Assembly: GCA_001970855.1 (NCBI GenBank)
Contig: LSSN01002621.1
Span: forward strand, 1-35,973
DNA: 35,973 bases
Source of the DNA: Smittium culicis
Lineage: Eukaryota; Kickxellomycota; Harpellomycetes; Harpellales; Legeriomycetaceae
Direction of reading: 5' to 3'
Under the pieces are notes generated by a model that worked only from the letters and a program-made list of their open reading frames with translations, was not told the DNA's origin and did not search any database. Position numbers and translations under genes: made by a program. Below, one piece after another: positions 7,614 to 18,950 of the stretch (position 1 is its first letter; the number at the start of each line of letters is the position of its first letter).

Positions 7614-9420
7614 ATTCTTATGGGAAGTTTGATACATTATAGTGGCAAAGAATATTCAGCAACAATTTTTACGCATAACTCGCATAAATCCTCCGAAAAA
7701 CTGCACCCAAATTACAGCATAATGACTATAAGTTTCAGTCAGAGTATCTATGGCTCTTGCAGATTTGCTTTTATGTTAACATTTAATGCAAAGCTTTATT
7801 TAGTTGAAACTACCCGTTTTAGCTTTGAAATTTACACCAATAATTCTCACACATGGAACTAAATACGCTGCATTAAGAGCTCCTATTTAGCAAAATATTT
7901 ATATAAACCACATTTAATTCTTTTACTATTCGTGCAGTTAGCCATTAGCCCTTCTCCTGCAATGTAAACTATTTTTGATCTACCAAGTATAGCCAATTGT
8001 GTTCAACTAAAATACTTTAGCTATAAGGCCCTAAGAAATATTGGTATACTGTATTATAGCTGCAAATAATAATCATGCTTTATAACCTTGAACGAATCAA
8101 CAAATTTGCTTTTTTAAAGAGCTTTGGCCAGTAATGCGTTAATTAATGCACCATCCAAGTTAGTTTCAGAAAATTTGTGCAAAGCTCCATTACATTGCAC
8201 TAAATCTCTGAAGATATGCATCATTACATGACTCGAAAATATCACTTATATCTAATTTAACACAAGTGCTTTGAAAATTTTACACGCACCAGAAATAAAA
8301 GTAAAAATCAATTGGATCATTCGCGTTTTAACGCGCATTGTATTCATTCGCTACTACTCGCTTATGCCACACCCTACTACACAGCTCTTATTTGACTATT
8401 TCTTGCTACTTGCTACATAAATTCTGAATACCGAGAAGCCTATACAACTAAAAGCGCAATTGTTTAGTCGAATTTAAAAAATTTATCTGTAAATAACATG
8501 CGATATAAAGAAAATAGATATTAAAAAACAAGATCAAAAATGAAAATTATAACTGAAAGAATTTTAGAATTCTATTTTTTCGTGACTTTAATCTCTCTTG
8601 GCATATACCCATTTTTCTCCATTGATTTTCTACTTTCGATATCTACAAGTCCCTTATATTTAATAGTCAAAAATTTGCAAGTTCTTTATAATACATTATG
8701 ATTAATGGTAAACTAAACACACTAATAACCTAATGCTAATATTTCCTACTCCTAAGGATGGGCCAATTGAGATAATAAATCCCATAATTAAGCCCAGATC
8801 CATTAAAAAATACCACAGGAATCCTCTACACGCTTACCTTTCATAATACTACTTTACATTTGTCATTAACAATCCTACTTTTTTTTTTATACTTCAAATT
8901 TCATAAAATGTGCTTCTCTCTTTTACACAACTAATTTTTTTAACCTTCCAACACTCAAAAGTAATTCTGTTCTCTATTTTTTGAGTGTCCATCACTGTAA
9001 AATATATAACAAAATTATTTTTAGAATTGAAATATATTTACATATCTTCTCCAGAAGCTTTATTTATTCTCAAGACTATTCAAATAATAATTCATAATTT
9101 CTCAAATTTAATTACTACATTGATTAAAACCGATCTTTCAAAGCTATTAGCAATTATACATTTTAGTGCAAAAAAAAGAAAAAGCTTACATTAAATTTTT
9201 TACTGAAATTTAATATATATAGAATGTAATAGTTTCTATTTTAGCTCATTTTATTAATTTCTGTACTAAAATATAATTTGACTTTTAAAGTTTTTTTTTA
9301 ATATTAAATAAAAATTTAAGCCCCTTCATACTTTAATTATATCTCTAGACTGCAGAATAATTATAATCACTCTAAAAGCAAAATTCAGTTTCTTTTTTTT
9401 ACCTTAATATATTTCTAATT
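7614..9420. other. Non-coding AT-rich spacer downstream of the subtilase
   Basis: I see no conserved coding segment on either strand. Two short open frames (7620-7862 and 8985-9194) have no recognisable content. A GC-rich hairpin CGCGTTTTAACGCG sits at 8322-8335 near a patch of higher GC (8320-8440). The last part is the 3' region of the minus-strand protease gene; AATAAA on the minus strand at 9255-9250 is a possible poly(A) signal. Confidence 0.45.
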
Positions 9421-12400
9421 CTATTTTTCAACCGAGAATACCTTCGATTCCCATTGCTGGAAGCTTTGATTTCTGTTCAGTTTTCCCGCTGGGTTTAGAA
9501 CTTTCACTCTTAAAAAGTACTCTCCCTCTGATAATCTAGTAACTATAGGCTTGAAAAGTACCGGCTTTGTTTCTGTGCTTGTTACTGGTTTTGATGTAGG
9601 ATCAATATCATAGCTATACATATTCAGCCTGTTTGCTGTACTAACTATCATATCTATAACATTGCTTGAATCTGATTTTGGGAATCTCCTCGATATAGCA
9701 TTAAACAACCTCATGTTCCTCATAACCCCCAATTTTCGTGCTTTAAAATCAAACAAATCTGTTGAACTTGCACTCTTAGTCTCTGACATAATCCTATTCT
9801 CCAGATCTAACCTCGGCTGTGAAATTGATCCCAAATAAGATATAAAATCTACCTTGCTGTTAAATGAACTTATATTCCCCATCTTCTTCATCAGTTCATA
9901 GTCCACATTTTGTTTAGCATTGCCACTAGCCTTTCTTTTCTTCAACTTGAATATGTTCATCGCCGTCCCAATAAACGGAACTATGTACATGTATCTCTTA
10001 TTTTTACCCATCGGTGGAACACTACCTCTATTCAACGATCTCCCAAGCATCGTGCTTATTCCTCTTGGATAAACAAACCCCATGTTTTCATCAGAATTTG
10101 CATCTATCGCCTCAACTGTCATTATCATTGTTGGATGGTTAAGCTTCACTATTAAAACTGGAATCTCTCTACCTGATCTTGAAAATACTATGTCATCTTG
10201 TTTCAACATATCTACCATACGCTCCTCTGTCATATTCTTATAAGTATTGAATCTCTTATAAAATTTTGATATCTCCTTTAACGATGTCATAAATGGAGCT
10301 CTAAATCCATCCTCTTCAGGCAAAACTTTTATTGTAGAATAATCTCCAAGCATACCGATATAACTCGCTATTAAATCTTTTCCCTCCTCATTTTGATACA
10401 GTCCCGTGTTCTTGAACTTTATAAACCCACTGTACAACCAATATTTTCCTTTTTCTGGATAATTAGGAGGGTCTATGAATAGCTCAACCTTTTTAGTCTC
10501 ACCTGTTGCAAGTACAAACTTGTTGGCTCCTAACAATAAATTTGCTACCAAGTTCATACTTTCCAACTTGTTCGTGTATTTCCCATCAACATCGTGTTCT
10601 GTAAGCGCCTCTGCTGGTAAATGCTCAACTTGATATTCAACACTCTTATCCGAGTTATTCTGTATCGTAACTGTAATTTTTTCTTTTTTTCCTGGTAAAG
10701 TGTCGCCTAATCGAATCTGGTTTGGCTTCAAAACAACCTTGTTTTCAATCAAACAAACTGCGTCTACAAGCCCTGTCCCCTGTTTTGCTACTGATGAGAA
10801 AAGTACCTCATTATTTTCGTTTTTAAGGTTTTTTACTGGTCTACCACAAGACTTAAGCTGGTTATCAAAATCCAAAGCATTATTGTTCTTAGCAACTTTT
10901 CCTGATTTCTTTTCATCGACTTTTCTCTTCTCTGACCATAATGCTGCAATTCCTGCTATATATGGTGCTGCCATAGAAGTTCCCGAAATTTGCTTATAAC
11001 TTCCCTTGTTAATTGGATATGTTGAATATAGCTTACCACCAACTCCCAAAATATTTGGCTTTCCTTCAAGCAATGGACCTGGCCCAATTGATGAAAATCC
11101 TGATACTAATCCTGCTGTTTCCGGGTTAATTTTAGTATTCTCTTTGCTGCCTGAAATAATTAATTCCTGTTGAGTTGTAAAGGCTTCCAAAATCTTTGCA
11201 GCATCTTTCTTTTTAATCATTACCATTGGAACATGAACCGATTTATTTGATATCATCATGCTAACAGATCCGTCTCTGTCATTATAAACAACAACTCCTG
11301 CAGCCCCTGCGCTTTCTGCATTTTTTGCCTATTTTGTCATTTTTGAAAATATAATTATAGTTATAAAATATTTATCATCAGCCAATATAATATCAGTATA
11401 ATATGCCCTTTAAATATTGATATAATATAGTTAAAAATATATTAGTACCTTTTTCTCGAAAATACAATCGCCTCTTTTAACAAAGATAGTTTTCCCTGTC
11501 AAATCTTGATTATAAGACTGGCAACCATGCTCATTACCTAAATTTTTCCCAAGCAGAGCTGTTGTTTTTTTATCTGGGAAGTGAGAGTTCGTTGCGGAAC
11601 TGCTAATTTCTAATTAATTTCACACACAAATATATATAATTTATATTTTTAATCTAATAAAAATGTTTTGGTCATTTTTTATAAATATCATATACTCAAT
11701 AGCTACATTTAGAAAAAAAATAAGCAATTTTTTTCCTTATAATATTTAGATTAATAAAAAAAGGAAGAGTTAATTTACCAACAGTGATATGAGTGTTTCC
11801 AAACACAGTTATCGTTTTTGCAAAATATACGCTATTATCAACTGACCCGACTGCAATAACATCGCTACCAACACTTGGTGCACCACCGCTATACATTCCA
11901 TGTTCACCATTGTTTCCGAAAGCTGCAATGATAATTGTTCCATACCTCGAAATGCTACTAGCAACTCTAGCGTCTAAATACTGAGCCCAACTGGACCCAC
12001 TGCCAAACGACATGTTAATAACATTATTGCCGTCCTTAAAAGCTTTCAACATTGCTTTAATAACTACGTCAAACTGGATTTTTGCTTTTGGAGTACAGCC
12101 AAAAATTCTATACACTGACAAAGTGGTATTTGGAGCAACTCCAACAAAATTCTTATCATTCGCACCGATAATTCCTGAAACGTGTGTACCATGTCCAACA
12201 CAATCGTCGAATGGTGTTGAATCCATATTGGCCATCCCATTACCCCCATCAGATCCAATAAAATTGTATCCGCCAACAATTCTACATCCTTTTCCAAAGC
12301 ATCCCCCAAGAGATGGATGTCTAAAATCTACTCCGGTATCAATAACTGCTACTTTTACTCCCTTTCCACTCAAATTGTGAACAGAGTGCAGTTTATCAAC

Positions 12401-13055
12401 ACCTGTAAGCGCGTGTGCATAGCTTAGATTTGGCGCTCCATCATTATCATCTTCAAGATCTTGAGATGGGCTATGAACCTTTGATAGCTAATGGAAGGTG
12501 TATTTACAAATTAATTATAATTAACATTTGTCGTTATAAAAAAAATAAATACTACTAATTATAAGTAAATTTTAAATAAAATGCTTTAAATCAGTACTAT
12601 TAATGCATTTTTAATTAGGAAATGCTTGTAAATTAAATCATAAATTTATCAAGGTGTCAATAAATAAAAAATAAAATTATAAAAAATATACTTACCAATG
12701 GCCAAATGGATTTAACTTGTTCAAATTCTGAGATTTTATCCAAGTGTTCAGGACTAACGTTTAGAGATACTCCGTGTAACAAATGGCTATTAAACTCGGT
12801 TCTTGTTTTGTAAGGAATGTTATTAGAATCTAAGAAGCTAAAAAATTCCCTCTGTTGACTTTTGTATGCTGAAAGGTCATCATCGCTCGAGGAGATTTTT
12901 GGAAGATTAAATTCAATAATTGATGCATTTTCTTCTACGTGAACTCCGTCGTTGTTCATTAAAGATAAATTTTCTTCATTGATAGCTATTTTCTTAGATT
13001 GAATGACGCTCAAGAGGTAAATGATACCAAAGCTAAATTTTGAAAAGCTAACCAT
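9421..13055 (-). CDS. Secreted subtilisin-like serine protease (S8A) with PA domain and C-terminal Fn3-like region
   Basis: I model four exons on the minus strand: 13055-12696, 12487-11779, 11609-11449 and 11328-9421, with GT-AG introns of 208, 169 and 120 nt, giving 1045 residues. In order there are a signal peptide (about 1-20), an I9-type propeptide (about 45-120), the first part of the peptidase domain, a PA insert (about 357-455, with FVKRGDCIFEKK and AGAAGVVVYND), the Ser part of the peptidase domain, a fibronectin-3-like region from about 605, and an uncharacterised C-terminal region. All active-site residues are present: Asp170 (VIDTG), His219 (GHGTH), oxyanion Asn312 (FGNNG) and Ser528 (GTSMAAP). 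The protein is therefore likely an active extracellular endopeptidase, secreted as a zymogen, like Vpr or C5a-peptidase-type subtilases, which are expanded in insect-associated fungi. The exon junctions restore an unbroken PA domain, which supports the model. Confidence 0.9.
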
Positions 13056-14380
13056 TCTACCACAATCTTTGCGATAGTAATAAATTACTCCCTATGTATT
13101 TTAATTCAAATTTTTAAAAAAACTCGTATTGATCCCTTTGATTTTCAAATTTATCGCTGGTATAATTAAATAGCTTTTTTATACTATACTTTATTTTGAA
13201 TTCAATTCTACTTTTCAGGTATAGCTATATGTATATAAGAGCGAAATTTTGATAATAAAATTTAATAAAATCTATTGATACTTTGAATAATATTTATTTA
13301 TAGTATTATAAATTCAGGATCTCTTATATATAGAAATGTTTTGGGTATCTTTGAGTATAAATTTTTTGGAATCTTTTATTATGTTGAATAATTGCCGACA
13401 GTTTTAAATATTTTAATACCAGGAAAAACATTCTTAATTTAAGTTTATGAATAGTATATTCTGGATTTTTTTTTTTTTTTTTTGCAAAAAAACCCTAATT
13501 TCTTATACATCAAAAGAGTAATTATGCAGTTTTTTACAGTCAATCAAAATTTGAAAAAAAATACTTAAAATTAACTACTATTTTAATAGTTCAAATCACA
13601 ACAATTAAAAAATGAAAATGCTAGATAATGTAATGAAATTTGTATGTTAATGTATAGAAATTGTTATTGGCCTTCACGTTAAAAACTAGGAAAAGGTAGT
13701 CTAGAATTTTGTATTTAATAAGTTTAAACTATAGTTTATCCCAATTATATAAAATATAAATAAAGGTACTATATACTAGATTATAAAAGCGATTTATTCT
13801 AGTTGCGCTAGACAGTTATTGATTTTGAAATGGGCAATTATTGATCAATAAAAATAAAGCGATAAGGGGGTTTTGAGCTTTGTTTAGTTTTTAAATTGAG
13901 CTATATCTTTTATCATATTATTTGAATATTATTGGAGGAATTTAAAAATAATAGAACAATAAGTATGTTGCCTAGTTTTCAATTCGTAACTATTTAATTT
14001 AGTAAAAGGCCTAGTAGCAATAGATACAAGCTATTATATAATAAAAGGTCTTTTACAATAAGTCATAGTAATCCATTACCTATCAAAGAATAATAGTATT
14101 AAACAGCCCTATTACAGGTAGCAAATTAAATTATATTATTAGCCAGTATGCATGTAGTCTAGATTCAGATAAATGAATACGAATCGAAAAAATAAGATGA
14201 AGCGAAATTCTAAATAAATATTTGAATTCGAGACTATTTATGTGATTCTGTATTAATAAAAGTTTTTATAGCTCTAAGTGTTGCATCTAATAAAATTGCA
14301 TAAAAATTAATAGCTAAAAAAATTACATTGCTTTATTTTAGTAATTAAAAATTTCAAAAAAAAAAAAATTAACACGTTAA
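13056..14380. other. Promoter side of the subtilase and AT-rich spacer
   Basis: The minus-strand ATG at 13055 is preceded by an ordinary AT-rich leader; no clear TATA box or CCAAT cluster stands out. Beyond about 13.2 kb there is only AT-rich sequence with homopolymer runs (T-run near 13468-13484). No open frame or recognisable element. Confidence 0.45.
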
Positions 14381-14652
14381 TATTTATGATGGAATCATTT
14401 TATAGCGTAAAGTGATAAATTGTATGAATATGAATAAAAAATTAATGGCCAATTAATAAAATTATTTCTTTCTTTGAGAAATTATAAATTACAAAGTTAC
14501 AAAATTACAAAATTACTAAATTACAAAATTAAATGAATAAATAGAAAAATATATACGCCTTTTCAATTACTCCAATAATATTAACGGTTAATGAAAATTC
14601 AGGCCAATAACATTAACCTGCAACACAGTCCTTTCTTCGCTCAGAATCTCCC
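14381..14652 (+). repeat. Dispersed CCAAT-hairpin repeat, copy B
   Basis: Same block order as copies A and C: 'ATTTTATAGCGTAAAG', an AT-rich middle, 'GCCTTTTCAATTACTCCAATAA', a perfect inverted repeat ATTAACGGTTAAT, 'TTCAGGCCAATAACATTAACCTGCAAC', then 'CTTTCTTCGCTCAGAATCTCCC'. The middle is lengthened by five 8-bp units of TTACAAAA type (14489-14528), which accounts for most of the 31-base difference from copy C. Confidence 0.6.
14489..14528 (+). repeat. 8-bp minisatellite (5 units) inside repeat copy B
   Basis: TTACAAAG, TTACAAAA, TTACAAAA, TTACTAAA, TTACAAAA follow one another without gaps. The array is absent from copies A and C. Confidence 0.8.
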
Positions 14653-14691
14653 GTAATAAAATTTTACTTACTCCCAGTTAATATTTGGGCA

Positions 14692-14932
14692 ATTCTTTAC
14701 GAAGAGGTCATTTTATAGTGTAAAGAGTTTTAGTATATAAAATCGCATAAAAAATAAACAGCCAATGAGTAGAATAATTTACTTTTTTATCAAATAAAAA
14801 TTTTATATTGAAACGAATAAATGGAAAAATCAAAATGCCTTTTTTGCTCCGCCAATAACACTTACAATAAGTGCTTATACAGGCCAATAACATTGAACTG
14901 CAACCAAGTGCTCTCTTCGTTCAGAATTTCCC
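14692..14932 (+). repeat. Dispersed CCAAT-hairpin repeat, copy C
   Basis: Direct repeat of copy B, starting about 40 bases after it ends. It shares 'TCATTTTATAGTGTAAAGAG', 'GCCTTTTTTGCTCCGCCAATAA', a hairpin (CACTTACAATAAGTG), 'ACAGGCCAATAACATTGAACTGCAAC' and 'CTCTTCGTTCAGAATTTCCC' with its relatives. A short minus-strand open frame across it (14893-14708) is incidental. Confidence 0.6.
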
Positions 14933-15699
14933 ATTTAGGTTTTAAAATAATTTTTAAAATCTCAAAAATATATAGTATTAACTAAACTGTTTTATTTAGT
15001 TAACTAATTTAAGATAATATGGGTGATTCTCAGGAGAAACAAAACTTTTTTTATTGAAGTTTATTTGCAATTTTGAATTCAATAAAATTATTGGTATTTT
15101 CAGTTTATTCAGTGGGTAAAAATTTCTAAGAAGCTTTTAAAATAATAATAAAGCAGATTACTAGGAAATTTTTAATAGAAATAGTAGCGCTTCTCGAAAT
15201 AATCTCCTATAAATAGCTTGGGAAAAAACAGCATGTTACCATACGAATATTTTAAATCCACACTCATCATCGTCCTTACCTCTATCGTGAACAAAGTGTG
15301 AAACTTTTTTAACATTTACAAATCTAAATATCATTTTCGATAGATTCATGTAATAAATGATATCAAGTGTCTAATATAGCATTGATATCACTTATTAAAT
15401 TGATTTAAAGTCGTTATTTTGGTTGATAATAGCAGTAACTATAAAATCCTACCCCATTAAAAAGAATTAATTCACTCCTAGATCAACTTTCATTTTATTA
15501 GTAAAGAAAAAAAAATCTTGAATCAATGCTCAGTGGGTATGGAGCTTCTAGAGCAGCGGAGAGGGGTCGGTTGAAAAGCTATTTTTATAATATTTTTTTA
15601 ACTTTTTAAATATTTTTTTATAATATTTTGTATATTTTTAAATTATGTTTAATAAACTCTTAGAAAAAAAAAGGGAAAAAAAATAGCTATATAATTTAA
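14933..15699. other. AT-rich spacer
   Basis: No gene is visible. One short GC-richer patch (15525-15575) reads MLSGYGASRAAERGRLKS in the plus frame but has no context. Near 15580-15635 there is a direct repeat of a T-rich ATAATATTTT unit. Confidence 0.4.
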
Positions 15700-15887
15700 C
15701 CCTTTTCTGTCGAATACTCTAAAAAAAAGCGAGTTTATTTGTTCGTTTATGATTTAAAAACAAGTTTATTATTTGCTGCAATTTTACAGCAACCCAATAT
15801 TTTTAAATGTCTCTGAATTAAAGTACTTTAATCGAGCACATTTGGTTATATTTGGTATTTCAAAAATATTTTACCGTCCTTGATAGG
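15700..15887. mobile_element. 188-bp MITE (piggyBac-like), copy 2
   Basis: It starts CCCTTTTCTGTCG right after TTAA (15696-15699) and ends TTGATAGG before CTAA (15888-15891), a decayed TTAA. Its length equals that of copy 1. Aligned blocks include CTCTAAAA-AAG, TTCGTTTATG-TTTAAAA, CCAATA-TTTAAA, TATTTGGTA--TCAAAAA and TACCG-C near the right end. It is non-coding, and its right terminus is more decayed than that of copy 1. Confidence 0.55.
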
Positions 15888-18003
15888 CTAATAGATAATC
15901 GTTCACTGTATTATTTGTGTTTAATATCTAATAAGCCGTTAAATTTGCTTTTTTTTATATCTATTTATTTATTTATCACTACGCTCGATAATTCTGGTAC
16001 TCCAAAAGTATACGATTGACCCATAAAATGATTAAAAAGAATAAAATAGAAATTTTTTAGGTAAAAAAACTAATTAATTAGTCTTTAGCTAGTAGGTCAT
16101 AAATTTATATTCAAAAATAGCCTATTTTTACAAAAAGACCTTTCTACTAAATTTTATTAGTCAATATAATATTTTAACAAAAAAAATTAATAAAATAATA
16201 ACTATATTTAATTAGAAATGATGAAATTTTTTTTATTAAACTAAAATATTAAAATCTAGATTACGCTTTATCTTAAAGCGGTATTAATAAATCCTATTCT
16301 TAAATACCGTTAAATGATTGTATTTAATCAACACTATATTAGAAAAAAAGGAGATTTCCAACGATTCTAGGGGCTAAAAACATAAATAAATTTCACTTTC
16401 CTAATTTATAAGTAAATTATTTGTATAAATACACAGGTAATATTAAAATTCCAGCAAAATTCGATTTTTAGATTTTAATATGTTTAATATTGGATAATTT
16501 TTTTCAACAATTTAAATTTTTCTTAAAATAAATCTCACCAAAAATAAAATAGCTATAATTAAAATTAAAAAATAACTACCAATTTACTAGATTGAATTAG
16601 TTAGATATAAATTAAGAGATAGAATTTGAATTGGAAATTCTAGTAAAAATATTTTGATAATTTATTTTTCAAGTTTTTTTTTATAATGCTAAAAAACCAT
16701 GGAAAATCTTATAAACTTATTTTTAAAGCTATTATATAATCTTAAATGTGTTCAAAATAGCAACAGCTAAAGATATTAAACTCGTTCCTATTTTTTATGG
16801 TGTAAATTGAAGCTATTTTTTATAAACCCATAGTTTAACTGTGATTTTTTAGAGGTATAAAGATTTTTTAGTTGAGTAGTATTTATTTGTTATATAATTT
16901 ACATTTATCATTTACAAATGATTAACTAGTATAATTTATTATTAATTATTATTAATAAATAATGATAGCCATTAATATTTTAAATTCGCGAATTTAAAAA
17001 GATATTTTTTACTATACTTTTTTTCATGCTTCAACTAAAATGTCATAATTTGATAAGCGAGCTTAATTTTTTCATATAAAAATTTAAAATTTCATTTATA
17101 TTAATATTTATTAATTTACATCAATCATTAATTTTGATATTTAAAATAAAATGTATATTAGATATTTAACAACAACTATAAAAAAATCAAAAGTGAGGTA
17201 TATGAGTAACTATTTAATTCAGCTCTAACTTTAGTCATTAAAGCGGTTATCTTTTCAATAACGCTAAAGTGAAATAAATGTATCTTTTATCTTAAAACTA
17301 AATATATATATTTTGATCAAATAATACTTATTTTCTTTATATTTTTTCAATAAAGATTTATGATTAAAGCGAGTCTACAAAATTGATTAATAATATGTAA
17401 TGACTTATCTCTATTACTAATCATTAATGTTTCATATCTAAACCGTTTCGTCATTGATAGATTATTTTTTATTGATAATAATTAGATTACTGGTTATTAA
17501 AATGGATATATTATCTATTCGAGCAGCCATTTGCCGGAAAAAAGCTTACAGCAAATAGTTAAACAAGGATAAAAATAAGCGAATAAGATTCATGAATTTA
17601 TGTTTATGGGACTTTATGTGAAAAAGATGAAATATGGGCGTAATTAATTAGCGAGCAAAGATATGCTTTCTGCGCCAATAATATCACTAAACAAATCTTA
17701 CGTTTTCTGATAGCAGGAATTAAATTAATGAGAAAACTGCATAGCTTTAAGGGATAATATATGGACTATTTTCACTAATTTATTATTTTTTAACAGAGCG
17801 TAGCTGTGCTTGTTTTTATCAGTAATCTTTTCAGACTCCAAACTAACCATTTCTTATCCCAAATTCCCGCTTATCTCGCGCGATTCTATCACAAATATAT
17901 TTAGATTCTAAATTATTTATCTCTATCTAATTTGCCTTTTTCGAATTAATTCTTTCGACTCGAACCAACTAATTTCCCTTGGCTTCTCTACTTTTTACAC
18001 GTT
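15888..18003. other. AT-rich spacer and promoter of the AGTRAP-like gene
   Basis: No coding segment is seen up to 17.8 kb. Positions 17662-17700 (ATGCTTTCTGCGCCAATAATATCAC) resemble the middle of the dispersed CCAAT repeat and may be a decayed copy. Two imperfect hairpins contain AAAGCGGT (16276-16306 and 17240-17270). From about 17830 to 18003 the plus strand becomes CT-rich (CTCCAAACTAACC, TCCCTTGGCTTCTCTAC), consistent with a transcribed leader. Confidence 0.45.
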
Positions 18004-18932
18004 ATGGACCTACTAACTCAAACAGCTCGTACTTTGGACTTAAGCCAGCTCCTAATTTTTCATACTGTAAGTCAAATATCTCTTTGCTAAGTACATAATT
18101 CCTTCGAATTTTTTTTATTTTTTTTATTTCTATACACTTTTTTACTGCTTTATAAATATGGCATTTTACTGTAGCGTATATATCATTGTTTTATTGTAGG
18201 CTTTGTCAGTTATTGGGAGTTTGGGTAATTACCCGACTTACAATCTTCCCATATACCTTTTTGGGCTAGTCGTATCGAATGATCATACTGTAAACTCCCA
18301 GCAACTCAAAAGAGTATGAACTTTACTCTGTTTTCAATTAATATATGATTTTTCTTTTTGTATCATATTGGCAATCTACATAATAATGTATTTTTTTTTT
18401 ATAAAAAAAATTGTAAGCAGCTCTCGGTGTTATTGTCTGCAACTTTAATTTTGGACATCATATGGCTAATAATTGCAGATGACAAAGGGATCAACTTGAT
18501 GTAAATTATCTTATTTTAAAATCCCACATAATTACTTTTTTAACTTCTCTATTATTTCTCTCAACGAATATTTAATTTTCTGTTACAAAGATTGGTGATT
18601 CTAAGCACGCTTTTAAAGGTACACAAATACATATCGTTTTTTCAAATGTTTTTATCTAGTTATAAGTTTTGATATATTGTTATTTTATACGCTTTTTAAT
18701 ATTGTTAAAAATAGCCTTTTACGGTAGCAACTGCTATTCAGTCTTCTAGAGCTGATTCAGCTGGGGATTCTGGCCTTAGTTTCAGTAAGCATATTTAGCT
18801 TCTCGGTAAAATAAGTATTTTTTTCAATTCGCTAACAATATTATTTTGATAGGAAACGATGAAATTTATGAACAGCTTAGCGAAGAAGATGCGACTCCAA
18901 TCGAAATAGATAATAACTTTCTCCGAGCTTGA
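18004..18932 (+). CDS. Four-pass membrane protein of the AGTRAP (angiotensin receptor-associated protein-like) family
   Basis: Six exons: 18004-18066, 18200-18313, 18421-18500, 18591-18618, 18715-18784 and 18853-18932, with GT-AG introns of 133, 107, 90, 96 and 68 nt. All phases agree, giving 144 residues against 159 for human AGTRAP. Hydrophobic segments lie at about 14-30, 36-47, 60-78 and 86-103. Segment order and short motifs match the family: LLIFHTALS, YLFGLVVSNDHTV, LILDI and ILSTLLKP (human ILSLLLKP). The hydrophilic tail is Ser/Asp/Glu-rich (DEIYEQLSEED). The animal protein sits in endomembranes and modulates receptor traffic; what the fungal form does is not known to me. Exon 4 is only 28 nt. 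The start follows a CT-rich leader. An alternative acceptor three bases upstream in intron 2 would add one Gln. Confidence 0.78.
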
Positions 18933-18950
18933 ATCCATTTAAGCTAGTAT
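18933..18950. other. 18-bp gap between convergent stop codons
   Basis: The AGTRAP-like TGA ends at 18932 (+) and the cap-methyltransferase TAA begins at 18951 (complement). No room exists for separate 3' UTRs, so the two mRNAs must overlap in antisense. Confidence 0.85.

Noticed and set aside
7620..7862. 80-codon plus-strand frame
   Set aside because: No recognisable motif, no leader, no splice continuation; probably chance.
8985..9194. 69-codon plus-strand frame downstream of the protease
   Set aside because: Ile/Lys/Leu-rich chance frame.
11793..12380. Plus-strand frames antisense to the protease
   Set aside because: They mirror the catalytic exons, whose minus-strand reading carries all active-site motifs.
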